Notes: a model not told the origin generated them from the sequence alone. Positions 1-8,142 are shown, counted from the stretch's first letter. The stretch is 64,000 nt of DNA from Amycolatopsis bullii (GCF_014654205.1 NZ_BNAW01000046.1:1-64000), one strand, 5' to 3'. A program made the numbers and translations.

Positions 1-2392
1 GCGCGGTGAGCAGGGCGGCGCCGGCGAGCAGACCGGCCGCCGGCTTCGGCCGGGAGCGCGTGGCGAGCGCGGCCGCGCCGACGACGACCACGGCGGCGGT
101 CAGCAGGCCCCAGGACGGGGTGTCGAGATGGGACCAGAGGCCGGCGGCGACGTAGCCGGGGACGGCGAAGACCGGCAGCCCGAACGCGGCGACGGCCAGG
201 ACGGCGCCGGCCACGACGAGGGTGAGGTTCTTGCCGTCCGGCTCGGTGCCGTCCCCGGCGTCCTCGCGTTCGACGACACCGGTGCCGGCGGCGGCGAGCG
301 CGGCCAGCGCGGCGAGCACGAGCGCGGCGAACGTCCAGGCGGCACCGGCGCCGAGGTCGTAGGTGAAGACGGGCGCGGCCGCGCCCCCGAAGCCGGCGAG
401 GTTGCCGGCCTGGGTGGCGGTCAGTGCGGTGTTGAGGACGGCCGTGCCGGCCAGCACGATCCCGGCCCAGGCCACCCCGAGCACCGGCCGCGCGACGGCG
501 GCGGTCTTCGGGACGAGCACCCCGGCGGCGGGAACGGCGAGCACGAGCGCGGCGGCGAGCAGGAACCAGCGCGCGGGACTGTCGGCGGCGGCACTCACCG
601 GCGCGGTGGCCCCCGGGTTCAGCGCGGTGACGGCGACCTGCGGCGCGAAGGCGCCGATGAGCGCGGCGATCGCGGTCGCGAGGCCGAGCAGGCCGGTGGT
701 GAGCCGCCACCAGAAGAGGCCGGGGAGGTTCGCGGCGCCGGTCTCGGCCTTTTGGGTGCCTTCGGTGAGCCGCGTGCCCGCGAGGCCGCCGACGATCGCC
801 GTCGCGACGAGTGCGAGGGCAGGTCCCCAGGTGACGTGCAGGTCGGCCCGGAAGAGACCGGCGAGAACGGGCGGCGCGGCGACGGCGAAGGCACCGGCGG
901 CCAGCCCGGCAAGCGCGCCCCGGGCAACGTGCTCGGCCGGAGCGGCCAGGGCGACCGCGGCGGCGAGCGGCAGGGCGGCGGCGAGCAGGAGGTAACCGCC
1001 GAGGGCGGGCCACGGCCCTTCGAAGGCGGCGCGGGCGAGCAGGAAGCCGTTGTCGGAGTGGACGGGCGCGGTGAGCAGCCCGGCCCCGGCGACGACGGCG
1101 AGCAGCGGGACGAGCAGCCGCCAGCGCCGTCGTTCGGGCTCGTCGTGGCTGCGGAGGGCCCGCCAGGCGACAACTCCGGCAGCCCCGGTCAGGACGTCCC
1201 CGGCGACGAGCAGCCAGAACCCGCCGCCGACGGCCGAGCTGCCGAGGAACCGGTCGGGCAGGTAGAGCTCGGGCCGGATGGTGAGCGGGCCGTTGACGGC
1301 GAACTGGAGGTCGAGGACCAAGCGCCCGGGCGCGAGGGCGGCCAGGCCGAGGACCAGGCCGCCGCCGAGGCCGGGTTTTCCGGTGAAAGCAAGCCAAACG
1401 GCGGCGACGGCGGGCGCGAGGGCGAGAAGGGCGAGCCAGGGCCAGCTGGTGAACCCGGGAGCGGCGGCGGGCGAGACGGGAACGATCGCGGCGGCGCTGA
1501 GGGCGACGGCACCGAGGGCGGCCAGGGCGAGGGCGGTTTTGAGGGTGCCGGAGGGGCGGGTGTCGGTGTCGTCGGCCCAGGGTTCGGTGGGCTCGACGGC
1601 GGTGGTTCGGGGTTTTTGCTGGGGGGTGGGTTGCGGTTTGCCGGGCTTGGCTGAGGCGCGCGGGGAGGTGGTGGCGTTTTCGGGCACGTCGGGTACACGT
1701 GCCGCGGCCGGGACCGGGCTTGTCGGTGGCTCGGATTCGGCGGAGTTTTCGGGAGAGGGGTCGGGCCGACGGGCGCTCGAGACACGGCTTGCCGAGGTGG
1801 CGGAGTTTCCGGAGGCGGGCTGCCCGGCGCTCGAGGCACCGCCCGCGGAGGTGGTGGAGCTTCCGGACGCGGGCTCGGGCCGCCGAGCGCTCGAGACACC
1901 ACCCCCGGAGGTGGCGAAGTTTTCCGGCACCCCGCCGGCGGCGGGCACCGGTCGCGTGGGCGGATCCGGCTCGGCGGCGGCAGCGGCATCACCGGTGGAG
2001 GCGGAGTTTTCGGGCGTGGCCTGCCCGCCGTCGGCGGCAGCCACAGGCCGCGTTGGCGGGTCGGACTCGGCAGCGCCCGTCGCGGCGGCCCCGGAGGTAG
2101 TGGAGCTTTCGAGCCCGCTCCGCCCGCCCGCCGGCGCAGGCCTGGGCCGCGAGGGACCGCCGGACTGGCTAGCTGCCGCAGACCCGGCCGGGCTTGCGGC
2201 CTCTGCCTGCCGGCCGCCCGCGGCGGGGACCGGCTGGGTCGGTTCGCTCCCACCCGGGCCGGTGGATTCCCGCCTGGGGTCGCCCTGGCTTGCCGTGGGC
2301 GGGGTCGGGGCTGCCTTGGCCGGACCTCGGGCCTCGGGTTCTTCGCGGGGGCCGGGGGTGCTTCCGGTGGGGGGTTCTGCGCGTGGGGGCAT
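1..2392 (-). CDS. PerM/DUF6350-like polytopic membrane protein, 3' end cut by window edge
   Basis: The minus frame is open from an ATG at 2392 to the window edge (797 codons), so the C-terminus is missing. Roughly the first 250 residues are rich in Pro, Ala and Ser, with imperfect repeats of the type SSARRPxPxS and NSATS. After about residue 270 the chain becomes a series of Ala/Leu/Val hydrophobic segments joined by short loops, so it is a polytopic membrane protein. The neighbouring M23 peptidase and pcrA match the setting of M. tuberculosis PerM (Rv0955), a divisome-stabilising DUF6350 protein. The family call rests on context and topology, not on a signature motif. The low-complexity tail is N-terminal. 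A 508-codon plus-strand ORF over the same bases is an antisense shadow. Confidence 0.7.
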   Translation of the reverse strand, partial: MPPRAEPPTGSTPGPREEPEARGPAKAAPTPPTASQGDPRRESTGPGGSEPTQPVPAAGGRQAEAASPAGSAAASQSGGPSRPRPAPAGGRSGLESSTTSGAAATGAAESDPPTRPVAAADGGQATPENSASTGDAAAAAEPDPPTRPVPAAGGVPENFATSGGGVSSARRPEPASGSSTTSAGGASSAGQPASGNSATSASRVSSARRPDPSPENSAESEPPTSPVPAAARVPDVPENATTSPRASAKPGKPQPTPQQKPRTTAVEPTEPWADDTDTRPSGTLKTALALAALGAVALSAAAIVPVSPAAAPGFTSWPWLALLALAPAVAAVWLAFTGKPGLGGGLVLGLAALAPGRLVLDLQFAVNGPLTIRPELYLPDRFLGSSAVGGGFWLLVAGDVLTGAAGVVAWRALRSHDEPERRRWRLLVPLLAVVAGAGLLTAPVHSDNGFLLARAAFEGPWPALGGYLLLAAALPLAAAVALAAPAEHVARGALAGLAAGAFAVAAPPVLAGLFRADLHVTWGPALALVATAIVGGLAGTRLTEGTQKAETGAANLPGLFWWRLTTGLLGLATAIAALIGAFAPQVAVTALNPGATAPVSAAADSPARWFLLAAALVLAVPAAGVLVPKTAAVARPVLGVAWAGIVLAGTAVLNTALTATQAGNLAGFGGAAAPVFTYDLGAGAAWTFAALVLAALAALAAAGTGVVEREDAGDGTEPDGKNLTLVVAGAVLAVAAFGLPVFAVPGYVAAGLWSHLDTPSWGLLTAAVVVVGAAALATRSRPKPAAGLLAGAALLTA

Positions 2393-2816
2393 ATTGCCCG
2401 CGACGCTAGCAAGTTCGGGTCGCGCGGGAGCTCTCGGCGGGGCGCGAGTCGTCGGATGCGCTTGAACCCTCTTCGGCAATTCGTTATTCCGGCTCGTGAC
2501 CCCTGCGGAGGCCCCGCTGGGCCTTTTGGCGGCCCTTCACCACCCCTTCGGCCTGTAAGGCAAGTCACACCGAACGCCGTAAACCCCCTCTAACTTTGGG
2601 TGATTTACACAGGTGAGCGCGCCGCCGGTTCCACTCGAACGGCCCACAGCGGGGGCACGTCTTGCCGACAGCGGTACCCCTTCGTTACTGTCCCGGGGTC
2701 CCCATTACAGTCAGGTCACGAAGTAGGACGCCGAGCAAACCACCCCCGAGGTTGGCTCACCGGGTTCCCCCGCCCGCAGTCCTCGACCCGGCTCCCCGAC
2801 GATGGAAGGCCCTGTC
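2393..2816. promoter_or_regulatory. Divergent promoter region between perM-like gene and M23 peptidase
   Basis: About 420 bases without a convincing gene. A nested inverted repeat lies at 2680-2723: outer arms CTTCGT/ACGAAG and inner arms ACTGT/ACAGT, with GTTACTGT and ATTACAGT half-sites. It could be an operator or a 5' UTR hairpin for the peptidase gene. I looked for the ydaO c-di-AMP riboswitch core that precedes many actinobacterial peptidase genes and did not find it. Confidence 0.35.
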
Positions 2817-3629
2817 TTGGCTTCACACCGCTCCCCCGGCGGCCAAGCTCCTTCCCCGGCACTGAAGGACGCGCTCGAAGGCGCGGTCGTCCGTGTCCGG
2901 GGTGCGCACCGCATCGCCCCGCCCTCTTCGGCCCTTCGCGGCCGTGTCGTGGTTGCCGCTGTTGCGGCTGGTGCGTTCGCCGCCGCTGCTGCGGGCTCGA
3001 CCCTCAAGACGGTCACCGACTCGAACACCGCCGTCACCCCCCTGGCCAACAGCCAGGACGCCAGCGCTTCGCTGACCGCGGGAGGTGCGGGCTCCGGGGG
3101 CGCCCCCGAGCTCCTGCCGACCGGCCACGCCGTCGACGCCTCCGCCGAAGCCGCGAAGCTCGCCGACAGCGCCTCCGTCACGCAGGCCCGCGAGCAGCGC
3201 GAAGCCGACGCCGCCAAGAGGGCCGCCGAAGAAGCCTCTCGCCCCAAGACCTGCCTGCCCGCGCACGGCACCTTCACCTCGGGCTTCGGTGCCCGGTGGG
3301 GCACCAGTCACCTCGGCATCGACATCGCCAACTCCATCGGCACCCCGATCTACGCCGCCTCCGACGGCACCGTGATCGAGGCCGGCCCGGCCAGCGGTTT
3401 CGGCCTCTGGGTACGGATCCAGCTCGACGACGGCACGATCCAGGTCTACGGCCACATGAACAGCTTCTCCGTCAAGGAGGGGCAGAAGGTCAAGTGCGGC
3501 CAGCAGATCGCCGAGATCGGCAACCGCGGCCAGAGCACCGGCCCGCACCTGCACTTCGAGGTGTGGCAGAACGGCACCAAGAAGATCGACCCCCGGCCCT
3601 GGCTGGCCGCGCGCGGCATCGTTCTCTGA
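2817..3629 (+). CDS. Secreted/membrane-anchored M23 family metallopeptidase
   Basis: LytM-type zinc endopeptidase expected to cut peptidoglycan cross-links outside the membrane. From the TTG at 2817 (GGAAGG seven bases upstream; an in-frame ATG lies at 2802) it has 270 residues. A hydrophobic segment near residues 42-60 (VVVAAVAAGAFAAAAAG) acts as signal or anchor. It is followed by a helical Ala/Glu/Lys-rich linker with likely coiled-coil character, then the M23 domain. The zinc and catalytic motifs are complete: HLGID (H165, D169), YGHMN (H213) and HLHFE (H244, H246), so it should be active. It corresponds by position to M. tuberculosis Rv0950c beside uvrD1. Transcription is divergent from the PerM-like gene, which suggests a shared envelope and division role (inference). 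Confidence 0.92.
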   Translation: MASHRSPGGQAPSPALKDALEGAVVRVRGAHRIAPPSSALRGRVVVAAVAAGAFAAAAAGSTLKTVTDSNTAVTPLANSQDASASLTAGGAGSGGAPELLPTGHAVDASAEAAKLADSASVTQAREQREADAAKRAAEEASRPKTCLPAHGTFTSGFGARWGTSHLGIDIANSIGTPIYAASDGTVIEAGPASGFGLWVRIQLDDGTIQVYGHMNSFSVKEGQKVKCGQQIAEIGNRGQSTGPHLHFEVWQNGTKKIDPRPWLAARGIVL

Positions 3630-4105
3630 TCCGTTCGCTCCCCGCACGGGAGCAGGCACCGCCAGCACGCCCGACAGCGGAAGCCCGGCCGTAGAGCGTT
3701 CTCCTGCTCCGGCCGGGACAGCGCGGGCAGCCGCCACCGGCGAAGGGCGCTGAAGGCACGCGCTCCGCCGAGCCGCTCGGGTGCTGGAACCGGTCACAAG
3801 ATCAAGGTTCACCGCCAGAGGCCAAACACAAACAACCGGATCGGGTACGTCTTCCCCGGCACCCGACGAAACGGGCCGGACGGCAGCACGCAGCTCCGGC
3901 GAGTTCGCCGCTCCGCAGTGGAAGCACGTGCCGGGCTCGCGGCCTTCCGGACGCGAGACGCTCCCGGCATCCCGGCGAGATGAGGCACCGTGACTCGGCA
4001 ACGACGCGAGGAGCGCTTCAGACCGAGCCGAGACCCACCGGAGGACAGAGAACCACTCCGGAGCCGGGAAAAAGCGCCCACAGGCGGCTCAGCGGCCGCA
4101 ACCGC
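3630..4105. other. Intergenic stretch with a terminator-like hairpin and no convincing gene
   Basis: Between the M23 peptidase and the small Cys-rich gene. It carries a hairpin at 3684-3717. No reading frame has convincing codon bias. A minus-strand frame around 3780-4000 contains CFHCGAA followed later by CVWPLAV, which resembles the Cys-x2-Cys and Cys-Val-Trp layout of the gene at 4106-4498. It may be a decayed duplicate of that gene, but this is weak. Confidence 0.3.
3684..3717 (+). terminator. Hairpin terminator after M23 peptidase gene
   Basis: Arms CCCGGCCG and CGGCCGGG, extended by GAGC/GCTC, 55 bases after the peptidase stop. No T-run follows, as is usual in high-GC actinobacteria. 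Confidence 0.5.
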
Positions 4106-4498
4106 CTATCGCTGTCCGCCCGGTAACCGCCGGATGAAGTACGCCACCGCGACCTGCCACACCGTGCACAGCTCCGCCGGCCGCCGGACCGGCAGCCAGC
4201 CCCACGGCACCGCTCCCCCTGCGCCCCCCGCGGAGCGGACACGCGCGGCACTCCGGGCTCTGGTCGTCCAGCGGCGTCCCCGGCCGCAGGTGACACAACG
4301 CCCGTCCGCACCGAGCTCGTGCTGCCTGAGCAACGCTCGCCAGGCGGCGGCCAGCCGGCACGCCTCCGCTCCCGCACGCGAAGAGCTTCCCGAAGCCCCC
4401 GAAGGCTCCCGACCCCGATCCGGAACCCTCGTCCCCAGGACTCCTCGCAGGTATTTCTGTACCCCTTCGGCCAACAGGCCAAACAGCACCGCGTCCAC
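4106..4498 (-). CDS. Small Cys-rich hypothetical protein downstream of pcrA
   Basis: 130 residues from a GTG at 4498, preceded on the minus strand by a GGAGGGGG ribosome binding site. The chain shows WRALLRQH, a Cys-x2-Cys pair in GRCVTCGRGRR, and a C-terminal CTVWQVAVAYFIRR. This HxxxxxGxCxxC...CxVW layout recurs in small Pseudonocardiaceae proteins that look like degenerate zinc ribbons. Function is unknown. It lies 117 bases after the pcrA stop on the same strand and could be cotranscribed with it. A longer overlapping minus frame (4018-4503) lacks these features and is a shadow. Confidence 0.62.
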   Translation of the reverse strand: MDAVLFGLLAEGVQKYLRGVLGTRVPDRGREPSGASGSSSRAGAEACRLAAAWRALLRQHELGADGRCVTCGRGRRWTTRARSAARVRSAGGAGGAVPWGWLPVRRPAELCTVWQVAVAYFIRRLPGGQR

Positions 4499-4615
4499 AC
4501 CACACTACCCCCTCCGTCGAACCTTTGTTCGATCGCAGGGTCAGTTTTACCGGGTGGGTACGACGATTCCGGCGGCGATCGGGAAGATCGCCGCCGGATT
4601 CACTCGGACGAGTGG

Positions 4616-7030
4616 CTAGAGCTTCACCATCGGCACGCTGCCGATCAGCATCAGGCGGACCTTGCCCGCCTGGCCGAAGTCGATCGTGGCCGTCGCGCGC
4701 GGGCCGACGCCGTCGCACGAAATCACCGTGCCCAGGCCGTACTTGTCGTGACTGACGCGGTCGCCGACGTCCAGCTTCAGCGCCACCGTGTCCTTCCAGC
4801 CCTTGCCGAACGACGGCGTGCCCGACGAAGACGGCGCGGAAGACCGCCGGCCGCCCCAGGTGGTCGCCGCCCGCGGGGTGCCGCGGGAACCGGAACCGAA
4901 CGAGCCGAAACCGCTGCTGGACGGCTCCAGCCGCCGCCAGTCGACCAGGTCCGGCGGCAGCTCGTCGAGGAACCGCGAAGCCGGGTTCATCGACGGCTGG
5001 CCCCACGCCGAGCGCGTGATCGCGCGCGAGACGTACAACCGCTTCCGCGCGCGTGTGATCGCGACGTACGCGAGCCGCCGTTCTTCCGCCAGCTCCGTCG
5101 GGTCGCCGAGCGCCCGCATGTGCGGGAAGACGCCGTCCTCCCAGCCGGTGCAGAAGACCACCGGGTACTCCAGGCCCTTCGCGGTGTGCACGGTCATCAG
5201 CGTGACCACGCCCGCGCCGCCGTCGCCTTCCTCGCCGCCGTCGGGCGATGGCACCGAGTCGGCGTCCGCGACCAGCGAAACGCGCTCGAGGAAGGCCGGC
5301 AGCGAGCCCGGCGCCGGAACACCCTCCTCGACGACCAGCTCGGCGTTCTCGTCCGCGACGACCTCGGCGGTGATCTCGGTGAACTCCCGCGCGACCGTGA
5401 CGAGCTCGTCCAGGTTCTCCACGCGCGTGTGGTCCTGCGGGTCCTCCGACTCCTCGAGCTCGACGCGGTAGCCGGTCTTGTCCAGCACCGCTTCCAGCAC
5501 GTCGTGCACTTCGGCGCCGTCCGAGACCAGCGCGCCCAGCTCGTCGAGCAGCGCCACGAACCCGCCGATCGCCTTGACCGACCGCGGGTTCAGCAGCGGC
5601 ACCTTGCCTTCGACGGCGTCCCGCAGCGCCTGCGCGAAGGAGATGCGCTCGCGCTCGGCGTGCGTCGCCACGACGGCCTCCGCGCGGTCGCCGATGCCGC
5701 GCTTGGGCACGTTCAGCACGCGCCGCAGGCTGACCGTGTCCTCCGGGTTCGCCAGCACGCGCAGGTAAGCGATCATGTCGCGGACTTCGCGGCGCTCGTA
5801 GAACCGCACGCCGCCGACGACCTTGTACGGCAGGCCGAGCCGGATGAAGATCTCTTCGAAGACGCGGGACTGGTTGTTGGTGCGGTAGAAGACGGCGACG
5901 TCGGAGTAGTCGGCTTCGCCCTTCTCCGCCAGCGCGTCGATCTCGCCCGCGACGAACGCGGCTTCGTCGTGGTCGTTGTCCGCCACGTAGCCGACGATCT
6001 TCTCGCCGTCGCCCGAATCCGTCCACAGCCGCTTCGCCCGGCGGTTCGGGTTCCGCTCGATGACGGCGTTGGCCGCGGACAGGATCGTCTGCGTGGAGCG
6101 GTAGTTCTGCTCCAGCAGGATGGTGTGCGCGTTCGGGAAGTCCCGCTCGAACTCCTCGATGTTGCGGATCGTCGCGCCGCGGAAGGCGTAGATCGACTGG
6201 TCCGCGTCACCGACGACGACCAGCTCGGCCGGCTCGACACCCGCCTCGTTCGGCGCCGTCCCGGCCAGCTCGCGGACCAGGGTGTACTGCGCGTGGTTCG
6301 TGTCCTGGTACTCGTCGACCAGCACGTGGCGGAAGCGCCGCCGGTAGTACTCGGCGACGTCCGGGAACGCCTGCAGCAGCGAGACCGTGCGCATGATGAG
6401 GTCGTCGAAGTCGAAGGCGTTGGCCTGGTTGAGCCGCCGCTGGTACTCGCCGTAGACCTCGGCGACGCGACGCTCGAGGTCGTTGCCCGCGTTCGCCGCC
6501 GCGGTCTCCGGGTCGGTGAGCTCGTTCTTCAGGTTCGAGATGTGCACGGCGAGCGTGCGGGCGGCGTAGCGCTTCGGGTCGATGTCGAGATCGCGCGCCA
6601 CCAAGGTGATCAGCCGCTTGGTGTCGTCGGAGTCGTAGATCGAGAAGCTCGACGACATGTCCAGCGTCTTGGCTTCACGGCGCAGGATCCGCACGCACAT
6701 CGAGTGGAACGTCGACACCCACATCGCGTTCGCGCGGCGCCCGACGAGCGCGGCGACGCGCTCGCGCATTTCGGCGGCGGCCTTGTTGGTGAACGTGATG
6801 GCCATGATTTCGCCGGGGTGCACGCGGCGTTGCCCGAGCAGGTAGGCGATCCGGCGGGTCAGCACCCGGGTCTTGCCCGATCCCGCGCCCGCCACCACCA
6901 GCAGCGGGCCACCGGCGTGGGTGACGGCTTCGCGCTGGGCGGGGTTGAGGTCGTCGAGCAGCTCGGCCTGCCCGCCGGCGGCGGGCTTGCGCACAGGGGT
7001 CGCGGCGGGGAGATCGAAGAGGGTGTCCAT
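4616..7030 (-). CDS. pcrA: ATP-dependent DNA helicase PcrA/UvrD1 (superfamily 1A)
   Basis: 3'-5' DNA helicase acting in nucleotide excision repair and removal of recombination filaments. It has 804 residues from the ATG at 7030; an upstream extension of the frame is low-complexity and unlikely to be translated. All SF1 motifs are present in order: Q-motif LNPAQREAV, Walker A AGAGSGKT (47-54), DEYQDTN, GDADQSIYAFRGA, QNYRST, HTAKGLEYPVVF and TRARKRLY. The C-terminal 100 residues hold a Ser/Gly-rich linker and a Tudor-like tail (DRVSHDKYGLGTVIS), typical of PcrA that binds RNA polymerase. Length is normal for the family. The gene lies beside chorismate mutase, as Rv0949 lies beside Rv0948c. Confidence 0.97.
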   Translation of the reverse strand: MDTLFDLPAATPVRKPAAGGQAELLDDLNPAQREAVTHAGGPLLVVAGAGSGKTRVLTRRIAYLLGQRRVHPGEIMAITFTNKAAAEMRERVAALVGRRANAMWVSTFHSMCVRILRREAKTLDMSSSFSIYDSDDTKRLITLVARDLDIDPKRYAARTLAVHISNLKNELTDPETAAANAGNDLERRVAEVYGEYQRRLNQANAFDFDDLIMRTVSLLQAFPDVAEYYRRRFRHVLVDEYQDTNHAQYTLVRELAGTAPNEAGVEPAELVVVGDADQSIYAFRGATIRNIEEFERDFPNAHTILLEQNYRSTQTILSAANAVIERNPNRRAKRLWTDSGDGEKIVGYVADNDHDEAAFVAGEIDALAEKGEADYSDVAVFYRTNNQSRVFEEIFIRLGLPYKVVGGVRFYERREVRDMIAYLRVLANPEDTVSLRRVLNVPKRGIGDRAEAVVATHAERERISFAQALRDAVEGKVPLLNPRSVKAIGGFVALLDELGALVSDGAEVHDVLEAVLDKTGYRVELEESEDPQDHTRVENLDELVTVAREFTEITAEVVADENAELVVEEGVPAPGSLPAFLERVSLVADADSVPSPDGGEEGDGGAGVVTLMTVHTAKGLEYPVVFCTGWEDGVFPHMRALGDPTELAEERRLAYVAITRARKRLYVSRAITRSAWGQPSMNPASRFLDELPPDLVDWRRLEPSSSGFGSFGSGSRGTPRAATTWGGRRSSAPSSSGTPSFGKGWKDTVALKLDVGDRVSHDKYGLGTVISCDGVGPRATATIDFGQAGKVRLMLIGSVPMVKL

Positions 7031-7114
7031 CGTGGCGTCCACGCTACCCCGGGCGGGCCGGGGCCCGGCAAACCGCGCCGGGTCCGCGGGGCGGTGCTTC
7101 GGCGGGGAGCGCCG

Positions 7115-7165
7115 GGAATGCCTCGTTACTGGCGTGGGACGCAGTGAATGACTCGTTCCTGACGT
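7115..7165. repeat. Two direct copies of the GAATGACTCGTT-type intergenic repeat
   Basis: Copies GGAATGCCTCGTTACTGGCG and TGAATGACTCGTTCCTGACG, about 30 bases apart, lie between divergent pcrA and the DUF1707 gene. The same core recurs at 39069-39218 (four tandem copies) and at 56214-56264 (perfect inverted pair), so it is a dispersed family. Confidence 0.6.
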
Positions 7166-7257
7166 CCGCCCGGCGCCGGGTACCGCGGAGGGCGTAGCCG
7201 GAGGTGTCGCCCGGCACCCGACGCGCGGCGGGCCCGGCGCGCGGAACATCGGCGGAC

Positions 7258-7683
7258 ATGGAAGACACCAGTTCGGCCCCCATCCGGGCCGCCGACGCCG
7301 ATCGTGACCGCGTCGCCACCGCCGTCCAGACCGCCGGTTCCGAAGGCCGGCTCACCCTCGACGAGGTCGAAGAACGCCTCGGCCGCGTCTACGCCGCGCG
7401 GTTCACCGACGAACTCGCCGCGCTCACCGCCGACCTGCCGCGGCCCGCGCCGCCCTCGCCCGGCTTCCCGCTCGGCCGGGAGGCGCTGCGGCGCCATCCC
7501 GCCCTGCGCGTCCACCTCGCCGTGGTGGTCGCGATCGCCGTGCTGGTGATCGCCCGCTGGGCCGTGCTGGGCGCCGGGTTCTTCTGGCCGGTGTTCCCGG
7601 TGTTCTGGCTCGGCGTGAGCCTCTTGGTTCATGCTCGGGTGCGCTCGGTCCGGGAGCGCGTCCGCACCGCTGTGCCATACTGA
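7258..7683 (+). CDS. DUF1707 domain membrane protein
   Basis: 141 residues from the ATG at 7258. Residues about 9-60 form a DUF1707 domain (IRAADADRDRVATAVQTA...GRLTLDEVEERL...AARFTDELAALTADLP), a short helical module with a conserved Gly-Arg-Leu and Glu-Glu-Arg pattern. Two closely spaced hydrophobic segments follow (about 85-101 and 104-122), with a basic cytoplasmic end. DUF1707 proteins are common actinobacterial membrane or regulatory accessories of unknown biochemical role. The gene ends five bases before the start of the leader peptide at 7688, so its 3' end contains the promoter proposed for the chorismate mutase leader. Confidence 0.85.
   Translation: MEDTSSAPIRAADADRDRVATAVQTAGSEGRLTLDEVEERLGRVYAARFTDELAALTADLPRPAPPSPGFPLGREALRRHPALRVHLAVVVAIAVLVIARWAVLGAGFFWPVFPVFWLGVSLLVHARVRSVRERVRTAVPY
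7676..7681 (+). promoter_or_regulatory. Predicted -10 element CATACT for the leader-peptide transcript
   Basis: CATACT ends six bases before the ATG at 7688. This is the spacing expected for a leaderless transcript starting at the A of that ATG. No clear -35 is visible. Confidence 0.45.
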
Positions 7684-7687
7684 CCGC

Positions 7688-7750
7688 ATGCGGCACCACG
7701 CGAAGCGATTTTTTTACGGGACCCGGACTCCGGCTCCCGTGATCGCGTAG
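7688..7750 (+). CDS. Attenuator leader peptide with Phe-Phe-Tyr codons
   Basis: 20-codon ORF, ATG at 7688 to TAG at 7748-7750, reading MRHHAKRFFYGTRTPAPVIA. Codons 8-10 are TTT-TTT-TAC (7709-7717); consecutive TTT codons are very rare in this genome. The peptide lies just upstream of chorismate mutase, the branch-point enzyme for Phe and Tyr. Codons 11-18 overlap the first hairpin of a set of competing hairpins. This is the arrangement of a ribosome-mediated transcription attenuator, in which ribosome stalling on aromatic codons selects the antiterminator. No Shine-Dalgarno is seen; translation is probably leaderless. Confidence 0.72.
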   Translation: MRHHAKRFFYGTRTPAPVIA

Positions 7751-7799
7751 TGCCGCCAACCGCCATCACGCCAGCCCCGGAGTCCACGGACCCGGGGCT
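7716..7799 (+). promoter_or_regulatory. Ribosome-mediated attenuator: mutually exclusive hairpins before chorismate mutase
   Basis: Three pairings are possible. Segment 1:2 is a hairpin at 7716-7740 with arms ACGGGA/TCCCGT and CCGGA/TCCGG, lying directly behind the Phe-Phe-Tyr codons. Segment 2:3 pairs GGACTCCGG (7725-7733) with CCGGAGTCC (7777-7785), nine perfect base pairs, and would be the antiterminator. Segment 3:4 is the terminator hairpin at 7773-7799. An additional long-range pairing, GCGGCACCACGCGA (7690-7703) with 7743-7756, has one mismatch. A ribosome stalled at codons 8-10 would cover segment 1 and favour 2:3. Confidence 0.68.
7773..7799 (+). terminator. Terminator hairpin of the chorismate mutase attenuator
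   Basis: Arms AGCCCCGG and CCGGGGCT, extended by GTC/GAC around a CACG loop with a one-base bulge. It is a very stable GC hairpin without a T-run, 47 bases upstream of the chorismate mutase start. Confidence 0.6.
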
Positions 7800-7845
7800 G
7801 TCGCCGTCCCTGGGGCCGGATCCGGGTCTCGAGGAAGAGGTCCCG

Positions 7846-8142
7846 ATGAACGCACACGCCACGAACGCCGACGGACAGCCCGCCGAGCACACCCCCGCGG
7901 GCGACGACATCGCTGCGCTCCGCGAGGAGATCGACCACCTGGACAAGGAGATCCTGCGGCTCGTCAAACGCCGGGTCGAGGTGTCCAAGACGATCGGGGC
8001 GGCGCGGATGGCCGCCGGCGGCACGCGCATCGTCTACAACCGCGAGATGGACGTGCTCGCGCGCTACCGCGAACTCGGCCCGGACGGCCGGCAGCTGGCC
8101 ATGGCGCTGCTGAACCTGGGCCGCGGGCGGCTCGGCCGGTAA
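7846..8142 (+). CDS. Chorismate mutase, AroQ-delta (actinobacterial monofunctional) type
   Basis: Converts chorismate to prephenate in the cytoplasm, the committed step to Phe and Tyr. 98 residues from the ATG at 7846, with GAAGAGG upstream; an in-frame extension to 7750 lacks a binding site. The AroQ helix signature is visible: ALREEIDHLDKEILRLVKRR, KTIGAAR, and a C-terminal LGRGRLGR. The last matches the tail of M. tuberculosis Rv0948c, where I recall it helps couple the enzyme to DAHP synthase for activation and feedback. The neighbour pcrA is the same as in Mycobacterium. Expression is probably controlled by the leader peptide and hairpins at 7688-7799. A short hairpin follows the gene at 8157-8172. 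Confidence 0.93.
   Translation: MNAHATNADGQPAEHTPAGDDIAALREEIDHLDKEILRLVKRRVEVSKTIGAARMAAGGTRIVYNREMDVLARYRELGPDGRQLAMALLNLGRGRLGR

Noticed and set aside
128..2465. Long plus-strand ORFs (508 and 395 codons) opposite the PerM-like gene
   Set aside because: Gly/Glu/Ala low complexity; the minus frame gives clear membrane helices.
2393..2816. ydaO (c-di-AMP) riboswitch before the M23 peptidase
   Set aside because: Conserved core elements could not be found on the plus strand; one GGGGAACCC-like string occurs only on the minus strand without the other elements.
4319..7147. 942-codon plus-strand ORF opposite pcrA
   Set aside because: Antisense shadow of a complete helicase gene; Arg/Val/Asp-rich composition typical of the reverse frame of high-GC genes, no domain.
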